Shown here: piece after piece, positions 8,607 through 15,886 of the stretch
Layout of the letters: every line of letters starts with the position of its first letter
Position numbering within the stretch: position 1 is the first letter of the stretch
Source of the DNA: Paracoccaceae bacterium
Lineage (GTDB): Bacteria; Pseudomonadota; Alphaproteobacteria; Rhodobacterales; Rhodobacteraceae
NCBI GenBank assembly: GCA_027492585.1
Contig: JAPUEK010000005.1
Coordinates: 1-64,000 of the forward strand
Direction: 5' to 3'
DNA: 64,000 nucleotides
Notes under the pieces: model-generated
Told to the model about the DNA's origin: nothing
Databases searched by the model: none
What the model saw: only the letters and a program-made list of their open reading frames with translations
Program-made: the position numbers and the translations under genes

Positions 8607-8974
8607 TGGCAGGCCGCATCAGCGCCGGTGAGCTTCTGGACGGGTATGACATCCTGTTCGACAGCAACACCCGGCTTGCCCATGAGGCGGTCCTGCTCTG
8701 GGCGCAGGAGAACGAGCCGGATGGCTGGCCGACCCCAGCCACTGTCCACCGCTTCGCCCGGTTCTATGGTGTCGATCTGGACACGCTGGCCGGGCTCTGC
8801 GGCATCTTGGCGGTGCGGCGGGGGCGCGGCCACTACTACTGCGACAGCCGCCGCCACCCCGACCTCGTGAACCGCCTCAACACGACCCGGTTCAGCCGCC
8901 GGGCGCTGGTGGCCTACGGCTACTTCGCCACGGCTGCCGAGATGATCCAGCGCGACCGCGCGAAGGTGCATTGA
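8606..8974 (+). CDS. hypothetical protein (122 aa)
   Basis: Starts MAGRISAGELLDGYDILFD. It contains PTPATVHRFARFYGVDLDTLAGLCGI, which reads like a helical DNA- or protein-binding unit, then GHYYCDSRRHPDLVNRL. Last member of the coupled block. No family recognised. Nothing reads on the plus strand after it until 10268. Confidence 0.55.
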   Translation: MAGRISAGELLDGYDILFDSNTRLAHEAVLLWAQENEPDGWPTPATVHRFARFYGVDLDTLAGLCGILAVRRGRGHYYCDSRRHPDLVNRLNTTRFSRRALVAYGYFATAAEMIQRDRAKVH

Positions 8975-9012
8975 ACCACGTCGCCCGGGCAATCCGGGCG
9001 GCGCAGTTGCTG

Positions 9013-9426
9013 TCAGTGCTGGGCCGCAGGTTCGGCCTTCGCCAGAAGGTGGAGGCGGAGGGCGTCCAGCGCCGCCCGGGCCGTTTCAATCAGCCTCATT
9101 GCCACCTCATCCTCGCTCCCCGGCACCAGTGACTGCCAGTCAAGGTATTCGTCCATGCAGTTGAGCACGGCAACGGTCGTGGTTTCGCTGGACCCCTCGT
9201 CACCCTGTTCACAGGCAAGGGCCGCGTCGGCAACGATCCCGCCAAACGCACGGATGACCGTCTCCGCATACATGCAGCCGCCCCAGTCAGCCCACCAGCC
9301 CCGGTCGGAAAGCTCGTCAAGGTGGGTCAGTTCAAGGGCGATGCGGTAGAATTCAGGCCACGTCTGCTCCTCATAGTGGTCCATCCGTTCCTGAACGGTG
9401 ATGTTGATTGCCTTCTGAATGGTCAT
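9013..9426 (-). CDS. hypothetical protein (137 aa)
   Basis: The only well-supported minus-strand gene in the central part of the element. Start chosen at MTIQKAINITVQERMDHYEEQ, which has AGGAGACT just upstream; longer versions add Cys/Arg-rich residues with no site. Strongly acidic and aromatic (WPEFYRIALELTHLDELSDRGWWADWGG), mostly helical, with a net negative charge. Small acidic proteins of this kind in phages are sometimes anti-defence or DNA-mimic proteins, but nothing specific supports that here. Confidence 0.6.
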   Translation of the reverse strand: MTIQKAINITVQERMDHYEEQTWPEFYRIALELTHLDELSDRGWWADWGGCMYAETVIRAFGGIVADAALACEQGDEGSSETTTVAVLNCMDEYLDWQSLVPGSEDEVAMRLIETARAALDALRLHLLAKAEPAAQH

Positions 9427-9778
9427 TGTCAGTCTCCTGTTTTGGAGCGCTGACGGTCGGAGGCGGGCCACCCGGGCAGACGGCAACCGACAGCCAGCGC
9501 AACGTTGTTGCACTTGGTCTTGTCGGCTCGCGGGTGGTCTTTGCGTCCGCGATGAGGGCCTAGCCGAACCCGTTGTCGGGCTTCCCTTCTACAGGGATTT
9601 GATCGACCGCGTGCCAGTCTGGCCCACCTGCGACATAGATGGGAGCCCCGTCCGATCCTGTCAATGCCAGCGGCGCACGAAAAGTTATCCCCGCCAATGA
9701 CTTATCCCCGGTGCCCGTTGCCGCGCGCCGATGGGACACAACACTGCTTGACGCGCGCCGGGGCCAGTTCGGCAAGCG

Positions 9779-9868
9779 TCAAACTCCGAAGAAGGCCTGC
9801 GCCGCCGGAGCTAGGGCCAGCGCCACGGCATAGGCGACCAGCAGGCAGAGGTCATCACGGGCAAACAT
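9779..9868 (-). CDS. possible 29-residue hydrophobic peptide
   Basis: Starts MFARDDLCLLVAYAVALAL and ends in AFFGV, a single apolar segment of about 18 residues. Its ATG overlaps the TGA of the frame 9868-10068. Support is only this overlap and the membrane-like character. It could be a small membrane peptide or chance. Confidence 0.25.
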   Translation of the reverse strand: MFARDDLCLLVAYAVALALAPAAQAFFGV

Positions 9869-10068
9869 CAGAAGAACGCCCGCTGGCCGCTGCACATCGG
9901 CTCCCACCGCGCCCCCGGCAGGACGTTGGCGACCACGCTGGGCTCTGCGTCTGTGACGACTGCATCAACCTTGATCCCGCCCCATGATGATGCCCTGACC
10001 CCGTGGGCAATCTCAGCGGAAAACCCCATCATGTTTAGGGCGGTTCGGGCAATGACAAGTTCCAGCAT
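9868..10068 (-). CDS. possible small protein (66 aa)
   Basis: Starts MLELVIARTALNMMGFSAE with AGGGGGA six bases before the ATG; ends in SGQRAFF. No family recognised. The ribosome-binding site and the coupled downstream frame are the only support. Confidence 0.33.
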   Translation of the reverse strand: MLELVIARTALNMMGFSAEIAHGVRASSWGGIKVDAVVTDAEPSVVANVLPGARWEPMCSGQRAFF

Positions 10069-10267
10069 GGGTCCCCCTGAAAGCTGACTGTTCGGGGCGG
10101 GGATAACTGGCGGGCTGTTAACGGCTTGTTAATGTTTTATCCAAGTCATTGACTCTGAATGGAAATAATCCCAGCTCCGGTGCCTTCTGGGCTAGACGCC
10201 CCACAGCGGACCTCGTTAATGTTCCCTTAATGTTCCAGATTGGAGCAGCTAGAAATGGAGGACGACG

Positions 10268-10498
10268 ATGAAATTCAGGGTCACGGTTGCGAATGTCTGG
10301 TGGTGCGAGGCGGAGACGCTGCGGGATGCCCAAGGCACCGCCATGCGGGAGGCAGGGGCGCTGGCCGCATCCCTTGGCTGGCCCGTGGAGGCGCGGGTGA
10401 CAGACCCCGCCGGGTCCTTCGCGGGGGTTGCCCTTGGGCGGGTGACTGGCCTAGCGGACTGGCTCCCCTTCGGCTGCCCCCGGGCGCGGGCGGCGTAG
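10268..10498 (+). CDS. small protein of unknown function (76 aa)
   Basis: Starts MKFRVTVANVWWCEAETL after a strong GGAGG site six or seven bases upstream. The pattern of a short beta strand, a helix (LRDAQGTAMREAGALAASL) and a second strand (VEARVTDP) resembles a small alpha/beta unit. It lies 94 bases before the methyltransferase and could be a regulator of that system, but no DNA-binding motif is visible. Confidence 0.55.
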   Translation: MKFRVTVANVWWCEAETLRDAQGTAMREAGALAASLGWPVEARVTDPAGSFAGVALGRVTGLADWLPFGCPRARAA

Positions 10499-10592
10499 CG
10501 GTGCGGCCTGTCGTGGAGAAGGCGGCGCTAGCAGCGGCGCTCCCATGCGAGTAAGGTCACAACAAGTAGATCAAAGAGCGGCAGGAACGAAG

Positions 10593-12257
10593 ATGGCGGG
10601 AGCAGTTCAGCAGGTAGCTAGGTATTCCGATGTGGCTGAGGCCAAATCTGAAGGCGTCACCTACACGCCAAGGGCACTGGCCGACTTCGTGGCGGGGGAG
10701 ATGCTCAAATCGGCGAACCTCCCTTCTGGGGGCGCAGCCCGCATCCTAGACCCGGCGGTGGGGCATGGAGAGCTTCTGCTTGCCCTGCTGGAACGGCTAG
10801 ATGGTCCCGCAGAAGTCTATGGCTATGAGACCGATGCGGCAGCGCTAGCAGAGGCGACCGCGCGACTGCGCGCCCGGTTCCCCGGGGTCGCGCTCCACCT
10901 CAGCCACGGCAGTTTCCTAGATCATGTCACCCAAGACTTCGCAGGGGGCCTGTTCGGCTCCGCAGAGCCCTATGACCTGATAATCGCCAACCCGCCCTAT
11001 GTCCGAACGCAGGTCATGGGTGCGGGCCGGGCCCAAGAGCTTTCGTCGCTTTTTGGGCTGACGGGCCGCGTTGACCTTTACCATGCCTTCTTGGTCGGCA
11101 TGACCCGCGCCTTGCGCGAGGGGGGGACCGCTGGGCTGATTGTGTCCAACCGCTTCATGACGACGAAGGGGGGCGCGGCGACCCGGGCTGCGCTCGCCTC
11201 TGAACTTCACCTCCGGTCTGTCTTTGACTTGGGCGACACCAAGCTCTTTGAGGCTGCCGTGCTTCCTGCCGTTGTCATCGCCCAAGGAGGGCGTGGACCG
11301 GCACCGCAGCCGACCTTCACCACGATCTATGAGACAAAGGAACCGGCGACCGAACAGGCAGCGGATGCCATTCAGGCGATAGCCTGTGCGGGGGCCGTTG
11401 GCCTACCTGACGGGCGCATATTTCAGGTGAACCACGGCATCCTGGACAATGGCGGTGATCCTTCGGGGGTCTGGCGCTTGGGCTCCGGCCACGTTGACGA
11501 CTGGCTGGCAACGGTGGCGGCGAACACTTGGCAGACCTTCGGCCAGATCGGAAACATCCGGGTTGGGGTCAAGACATGCGCCGACAAGGTGTTCATCCCC
11601 AAGAAGTGGGATGCCGACTTAGAGCTTCACCGCACATTGACAACGCACCACACAGCCCGGCGCTTCCGCCCGCTGCCTCCGACCCGCAAGATACTCTACC
11701 CCCACGAGGCTGTGGGCAGCCGGAAGCGCGCTGTGGACCTTGACCAATACCCCAACAGCCGCGCCTATCTGAAAGATCATCGGGCTACCCTTGAGGCCCG
11801 GACCTATGTGATGGACGCAGGCCGGAAGTGGTATGAAATCTGGGTGCCCCAGAACCCTGCGGAATGGGCAGGGCCGAAGTTAGTGTTCCGCGACATCTCG
11901 GAACAGCCGACCTTCTGGATGGACCTTGAGGGCACAGTCGTGAATGGCGACTGCTACTGGCTCACAGGCGATGAGGAATTGCTCTGGCTCGCCTTGGGCG
12001 TGGCCAATTCGACCTTCATTGAGCGCTTCTACGACCTGCGGTTCAACAACAAGCTCTATGCCGGGCGGCGGCGCTTCATCACGCAGTATGTCGAGCAGTT
12101 CCCCCTGCCTGACCCGGCTAGCTTGGGGGCCAAGGCAATCGTGGATGCCTGCCGTGCGATCTATGCGTTAATGGAGGATGGCCCCCAGCCTGCTCAGGAA
12201 CACGCGCTTGACCGGGCCGTCTTGGCTGCCTTCGGCCTACCTGTCGAAGAAGTCTGA
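10593..12257 (+). CDS. N6-adenine DNA methyltransferase (type II R-M, Eco57I/TaqI-like)
   Basis: A 554-residue class with SAM-binding motif I DPAVGHG (residues 53-59), acidic end of strand 2 (YGYETD, about 77-81) and catalytic motif IV NPPY (133-136), typical of amino-methyltransferases that modify adenine. The C-terminal half (from about 320) holds a target-recognition-type region with RFNNKLYAGRRRFITQYVEQFPLP, as in Eco57I/PstI-like enzymes. Start chosen at ATG 10593 (AGGAA upstream). Codons with CTA and GCTA and lower GC than adjacent element genes suggest separate acquisition. Its last 21 bases overlap the opposing endonuclease gene. Confidence 0.9.
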   Translation: MAGAVQQVARYSDVAEAKSEGVTYTPRALADFVAGEMLKSANLPSGGAARILDPAVGHGELLLALLERLDGPAEVYGYETDAAALAEATARLRARFPGVALHLSHGSFLDHVTQDFAGGLFGSAEPYDLIIANPPYVRTQVMGAGRAQELSSLFGLTGRVDLYHAFLVGMTRALREGGTAGLIVSNRFMTTKGGAATRAALASELHLRSVFDLGDTKLFEAAVLPAVVIAQGGRGPAPQPTFTTIYETKEPATEQAADAIQAIACAGAVGLPDGRIFQVNHGILDNGGDPSGVWRLGSGHVDDWLATVAANTWQTFGQIGNIRVGVKTCADKVFIPKKWDADLELHRTLTTHHTARRFRPLPPTRKILYPHEAVGSRKRAVDLDQYPNSRAYLKDHRATLEARTYVMDAGRKWYEIWVPQNPAEWAGPKLVFRDISEQPTFWMDLEGTVVNGDCYWLTGDEELLWLALGVANSTFIERFYDLRFNNKLYAGRRRFITQYVEQFPLPDPASLGAKAIVDACRAIYALMEDGPQPAQEHALDRAVLAAFGLPVEEV

Positions 12258-13271
12258 AGGGAGGGGTATCTGAAGCTTTTTGTTCAGAACCTTGCCGCCA
12301 AACTGAGGGAAGCGTGAAAAGAAGCTGGCCCCAGTCGTCAGATACAGGTGTGTCAGCGTCACCTCTGCCCCGTCTGTCTGGGCGTAGAACAGGGCATAGC
12401 GAACGTCGCAGTGCCGGACCTGCGTTCCCGCGACCTGCGGCACATCCAGCGGCTCCTCGCTGCTGGGCGTAACCAGCCCAAGGTCGATGGTCGGTGAGGT
12501 CTGTAGCTTCACCTCCAAAAGCTGGTTGCGGACATCGGGGAAGCGCCCGTCATCGCGGTAGCCGGCATAGCCCAGGAGTTCACATACGATCCGGTGGAGG
12601 GCCGCGCCCCGGTTGCGCTCCTGGTCCCACCCGGCATCCGGGAACGAACGCCCGACAGCGCCGCCCAGACGCGCGTAGACCTCTGCGATGGGCAGGATCA
12701 GGCCATGCGCCGGGTGGTCGATGGGGCTCACCGTCTGGGCTAGGTTTGCGCCAGCACGGACGTGGGGTGCTAGGGCGTCGGTGTCGTCTGGCACCACCAG
12801 TTCATGCGTCGCGTCCCGGGGGATGAGGCGGGCCTGATACTTCTGGGTCAGGGTGCCCGTGGTGTCGAGTTGGGCCAGCTCCTCCCCGTTCACGACCTTG
12901 ACGCGAGTGATCTCATCATCCTCACTGACCCGGAGGATCACATAGCGGCGCGTGGGCGAAAGCTCCTCGTTCCAGACCTGAAGGTTGTTGGACTTCTGGG
13001 CGTAGGTGTCGAACAACTGGCCGACGAAGCGCGGCTGTGTCTTCTTGAAGCTCGCTGGAACGGGGTAGCCCAGTGCGCGACAGACCGCCTCCTTGACCAC
13101 CTTTGAGCGGGTCCGAAGCGCCAAACCAGCAAGGCTGATTCCGCGCAGCCGCTCATCCAGCAGCGATTCAAGCTCCGGCGTCGGCACCCACAGGTCAGGG
13201 TCGCCCACCTCAATCGGATCGTAGATCGTGAGCCCGCTGGCCGCGATTGTCCCGGGGTAGTCTCTTTCCAT
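12237..13271 (-). CDS. type II restriction endonuclease (PD-(D/E)XK)
   Basis: A 344-residue protein facing the methyltransferase and overlapping its 3' end by 21 bases. It contains FPDVRNQLLEVKLQ: D246, E253 and K255 make a PD-(D/E)XK nuclease core. Upstream parts such as GLTIYDPIEVGDPDLW and ALRTRSKVVKEAVCRALGYP are family-like conserved blocks of endonucleases paired with this methyltransferase type. The recognition sequence cannot be read off. ATG 13271 is used; GTG 13295 in frame would add eight residues. Convergent order with overlapping tails may let transcription interference set the ratio of the two enzymes. Confidence 0.82.
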   Translation of the reverse strand: MERDYPGTIAASGLTIYDPIEVGDPDLWVPTPELESLLDERLRGISLAGLALRTRSKVVKEAVCRALGYPVPASFKKTQPRFVGQLFDTYAQKSNNLQVWNEELSPTRRYVILRVSEDDEITRVKVVNGEELAQLDTTGTLTQKYQARLIPRDATHELVVPDDTDALAPHVRAGANLAQTVSPIDHPAHGLILPIAEVYARLGGAVGRSFPDAGWDQERNRGAALHRIVCELLGYAGYRDDGRFPDVRNQLLEVKLQTSPTIDLGLVTPSSEEPLDVPQVAGTQVRHCDVRYALFYAQTDGAEVTLTHLYLTTGASFFSRFPQFGGKVLNKKLQIPLPSDFFDR

Positions 13272-13358
13272 ATCGCGCCCACACTGAATCAACACTCAGC
13301 GGTTTGATACCAGCAAGGCGCAAAATCTGCCAGTAGTGGTTGATTCTGAGGGAGAAAA

Positions 13359-13435
13359 TGGCGATCCCGGGACGACTCGAACGCCCAACCTAGTGATTAG
13401 AAGTCACTTGCTCTATCCAGTTGAGCTACGGGACC
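13359..13435 (-). tRNA. element-borne tRNA-Arg(UCU)
   Basis: A 77-base cloverleaf with CCA encoded. Acceptor GGTCCCG pairs with CGGGATC (one G-T), anticodon stem AGTGA/TCACT, loop CTTCTAA with anticodon TCT, T stem GGGCG/CGTCC around TTCGAGT. It has the same anticodon as the broken host gene but differs through the anticodon stem and T arm, so it is not a duplicate of it. Located 96 bases inside the right end of the element, same orientation as the host tRNA. Probably replaces the tRNA destroyed by insertion. Confidence 0.93.
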
Positions 13436-13450
13436 GTTTCTCTCTGATAG

Positions 13451-13471
13451 CGGTTCGGAAAACGGTTCGCA
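13451..13471 (+). repeat. right-end CGGTTCG repeats (candidate integrase arm sites)
   Basis: Two direct copies, CGGTTCG at 13451-13457 and CGGTTCGCA at 13463-13471, lie between the element tRNA and the right core. They match the repeats at 267-309 near the other end. Confidence 0.45.
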
Positions 13472-13531
13472 ACGCCGCCCGCTCCGCCTAGTGTGTTGTT
13501 CTCCCACCCGTTTTCTGGCCCAGAGCGGGGA

Positions 13532-13571
13532 CTTAGAAGGCGGCTGCTCTATCCAGCTGAGCTACGGGACC
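13532..13571 (-). pseudogene. 5' half of host tRNA-Arg(UCU) with attR core
   Basis: On the minus strand this reads as acceptor strand GGTCCCG, an intact D arm (GCTCAGCTGGATAGAGC), anticodon-stem strand GCCGC and the loop through CTTCTAAG, then changes to element sequence. The core at 13532-13539 is CTTAGAAG. The host promoter of the tRNA should lie to the right, so this truncated half is probably still transcribed into the element, reading through the spare tRNA. Confidence 0.88.
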
Positions 13572-13601
13572 GTTGGCGCTCTTTTGCGGCAAGATCTGCG
13601 G

Positions 13602-14066
13602 TCAATCAAGGCGTTTGGTCATGAAAACCGAGTTCGGGTCGAGCGTATAGCCCTCGAAGGGCGGGCATTCCTCGAAGCCGGCCTTGAGATACAGCGCACG
13701 GGCGGCCACGAAGGTCGGCTGCACGCCTGTTTCCAGCGACAGGCGGCGATAGCCCGCCGCCTTTGCCTGCATCAGAAGATGCTCCAGCATGGCCCGCGAC
13801 AGACCCTTGCCCCGCGCCTCGGCCAGCACATGCATCGACTTGATCTCGGCATGGCCGGCGTCGATGCGCTTGAAGGCGCCCATGGCCTGCGGCACCCCGG
13901 CCTCGCGCAGCACGAAGAAGGCGACCTCCGGGATGGCCAGCTCGGAGGCATCCATCATATGGATGCTCTCCGGCGGGGTGTCGGCGTGCATGTCGGCGGT
14001 ATGCCGGTCCATCAGCAGGCGCAGGTCGGCCCCGAGGGGGCTTTCCTGCGCGATGACAAAGCTCAT
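13602..14066 (-). CDS. GNAT family N-acetyltransferase
   Basis: A 154-residue acetyltransferase of unknown substrate. The acetyl-CoA loop is ARGKGLSRAMLEHLLMQAK (Q/R-x-x-G-x-G/A pattern, residues about 83-101), preceded by the strand AEIKSMHVLAEARG and followed by the C-terminal LETGVQPTFVAARALYLKAGF, the classic GNAT motif B. First chromosomal gene right of the element. Its start overlaps the stop of the DUF2125 gene by four bases, so the two form an operon with this gene second. Confidence 0.9.
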   Translation of the reverse strand: MSFVIAQESPLGADLRLLMDRHTADMHADTPPESIHMMDASELAIPEVAFFVLREAGVPQAMGAFKRIDAGHAEIKSMHVLAEARGKGLSRAMLEHLLMQAKAAGYRRLSLETGVQPTFVAARALYLKAGFEECPPFEGYTLDPNSVFMTKRLD

Positions 14067-15514
14067 TGCATCCCCATGGCGCTGAGGTCGGTGCCGTTGA
14101 CCAGCATCTTGCCGTCGGCAGTCATCTCCAGCTCCCAGACGAGCGCGCCATCGGCGCCGGGCTTGGACAGGCCCTTCACCATGGCGATCATCGGGTTTGC
14201 CTGACCGCCCACTTCCGGCGGCGCCTTGGCGAGCGCCTGTTCGACGGCGGTGATGCCGGTTGCGGTGAGCGTGGCCTTGCCGGTCGGCATCGCCGCCGGA
14301 CCTGCCGTCGCGGTGCCTTCAAGCGAGAGCGTATAGATCGGCGCGGTCACGGCACTCGGGGCGATGGTGATGTCGACGACACCCTCCGGCAGGAGCGCAG
14401 CCAGAATCTGCTGGCCTGTCGCCTCATCCACGGGCTCGGGCTTGGTCAGATCCATTGCCGCGAGGAAGATCTTGGCAGGAGCCGCCAGATCGAAGCGCGA
14501 GGCGGCAAAGTCGAGCGCCACGTCCTTCGGCACCAGATCCACGGCCCAATCCGGCACCAGACCGGTCGGAAGCGCAAGACCCTTCACCCCGATCGCCTCG
14601 CGGAAAAGACCTTCTTCCACCAGACCGCCCGCCTCGATGGTCGCGGAAACCTCGGAAGCCGCCACCTCGCCCATCGGCGTCTGGACCTTGAGGTTGGAGC
14701 CGGTCGCATTGGAAGTCACATGCTCGAACAGCGGCAGCCCGTCCGTCAGGATGGTCTTCAGCTCACCCTGCGCCGCCTTGATCGCCTCTTCCGAGGGGTT
14801 GGCGACGAAGAAGGCCAGAAGCTTGTAAAGCGCATCGGGGCGCAGGCCGGTCACCGCGCTGTCGCCGACATAGCTGTCCACGGTCAGGGAAATGGTCGAC
14901 GGCGGGGCGCCTTCCCCCATCGGCGGCAGATCGAAGCTTTCGCTCAGCCCGTTCAGCGTGAAGCTCCCGGTGCTGTCCACCCCGCCATTCTCGCCCGCGG
15001 CGCCGGTGCTTTCATAGCTGCCGTCGGCAATCGCGTAAGAGACGTTCTGCTGGCCCATGTTCGGGTCGGTGACCTTCTGGGTCATGGTGAGACCCGAGAA
15101 TTCCGCATTGGAGCTGCTGAAGGTCTGAAGGGCTTCGTCGAAGACGCCCTCGCCTTTGTAGGACGCGATCGCAATATCCATCTCGATTTCGCCGGGAATG
15201 GAGAGCTTGAGCGAAAGCGCCTGATCCTGGGTCATCGCCCAGGTGCCGTCGCCATTGTCGGCGAGGGTGAATTCAAGCGGCGAAACCGTCGTCGTGCCGG
15301 CCGGAAGACCGGCGGTCAGCGGGGCGAAATCCAGAGTGACATCATAGACCTCATCGCCCGGCTCCACCGAGACGACACCCTCTTTCGCGCCGAGATAGGT
15401 CTGCAGAAGGGTGGTCAGTTCGGCAGCCCCTTCCGGCGTTGCCGGTTCGGCAGCATAGGCGGCGGTCGAGATCAAAAGCAGCGGCAGGGCTGCAAGACGA
15501 AGCGGGAAGCTCAT
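14063..15514 (-). CDS. DUF2125 family exported protein
   Basis: A 483-residue protein with a clean signal peptide (MSFPLRLAALPLLLISTAAYA, then AEPATPEG). The mature part alternates beta-rich segments, e.g. VDITIAPSAVTAPIYTLSLEGTATAG, and ends in KMLVNGTDLSAMGMQ, matching the DUF2125 proteins common in Rhodobacterales. Likely periplasmic or outer-membrane associated; role unknown. The start at 15514 has AAGGAA upstream; the longer frame adds a Pro/Arg-rich lead without a site. Confidence 0.8.
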   Translation of the reverse strand: MSFPLRLAALPLLLISTAAYAAEPATPEGAAELTTLLQTYLGAKEGVVSVEPGDEVYDVTLDFAPLTAGLPAGTTTVSPLEFTLADNGDGTWAMTQDQALSLKLSIPGEIEMDIAIASYKGEGVFDEALQTFSSSNAEFSGLTMTQKVTDPNMGQQNVSYAIADGSYESTGAAGENGGVDSTGSFTLNGLSESFDLPPMGEGAPPSTISLTVDSYVGDSAVTGLRPDALYKLLAFFVANPSEEAIKAAQGELKTILTDGLPLFEHVTSNATGSNLKVQTPMGEVAASEVSATIEAGGLVEEGLFREAIGVKGLALPTGLVPDWAVDLVPKDVALDFAASRFDLAAPAKIFLAAMDLTKPEPVDEATGQQILAALLPEGVVDITIAPSAVTAPIYTLSLEGTATAGPAAMPTGKATLTATGITAVEQALAKAPPEVGGQANPMIAMVKGLSKPGADGALVWELEMTADGKMLVNGTDLSAMGMQ

Positions 15515-15574
15515 CGGAAAATTCCTTTCGGGGAAAGGCCGCCGGGGCGGCCGGAGCAAATAATGACGGGTGCC

Positions 15575-15886
15575 TCAGTGCGTCCAGGCACCGCGCCGGT
15601 CGGTCGCAAAGTTCTCGCCATAGCCGCGCTGACGGATCACCGGCTTACGCGATTTCGGCTCCACCACCTCGGCTTCGATGCCATTGGCCTGCGCGTATTC
15701 GAGCGCCGCCTCGCGGCTGTCGAAGCGCAGTTTCACCTGGGTCTGCGTATCGTCGGAGGAGGTCCAGCCCATCAGCGGGTCCACTTCGCGCGCCGAAGCC
15801 GGGGCGAATTCCAGAACCCAGCCCTTTGTCTTGGCTGTGCCGGATTGCATGGCGGTCTTGGCGGGCTGATAGATGCGGGCGCGCAT
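15575..15886 (-). CDS. NADH dehydrogenase accessory subunit (NDUFS4-like, ETC complex I)
   Basis: A 103-residue protein matching the NDUFS4/ETC_C1 family: [25 protein letters not shown] at the start, [33 protein letters not shown] in the middle and the end Y-G-E-N-F. In mitochondria and alphaproteobacteria this supernumerary subunit stabilises the peripheral arm of complex I. The main nuo genes are not in the window. Start set at 15886, where the conserved N-terminus begins. Confidence 0.88.
   Translation of the reverse strand: MRARIYQPAKTAMQSGTAKTKGWVLEFAPASAREVDPLMGWTSSDDTQTQVKLRFDSREAALEYAQANGIEAEVVEPKSRKPVIRQRGYGENFATDRRGAWTH

Larger units (their letters stand above)
9427..10267. other. 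largely non-coding, repeat-bearing stretch of the element
   Basis: 841 bases with no solid gene. It holds three copies of TTATCCCC (9685-9692, 9702-9709, and inverted at 10099-10106), close to DnaA-box wording. It also holds GTTAATGTT at 10128-10136 and 10215-10223 and TTAATGTT at 10227-10234, in an AT-richer patch just before 10268. Two tiny coupled minus-strand frames lie inside it. It may contain promoters for the divergent genes on each side or a second cis-acting replication site. Confidence 0.4.
149..13539. mobile_element. 13.4-kb integrative element (phage-satellite/PICI-like) in tRNA-Arg(UCU)
   Basis: Bounded by the two CTTAGAAG cores that split a tRNA-Arg gene. It contains a tyrosine integrase beside the left end, an AlpA-like protein, a primase-helicase, an iteron array resembling an origin, a serine resolvase, a protein resembling small terminase subunits, many unknown small genes, a restriction-modification pair and a spare tRNA-Arg(UCU). 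The int-alpA-primase order and size of about 13 kb match the general plan of P4-like and Gram-negative phage-inducible islands. No structural, large-terminase, relaxase or type IV secretion gene is visible, so any mobility would need a helper. The boundary calls are strong; the satellite label is inference. Confidence 0.85.

Noticed and set aside
9560-9775. 71-codon minus-strand frame in the non-coding hub
   Set aside because: Starts only at TTG with no convincing site; contains the TTATCCCC repeats. Not supported enough to call.
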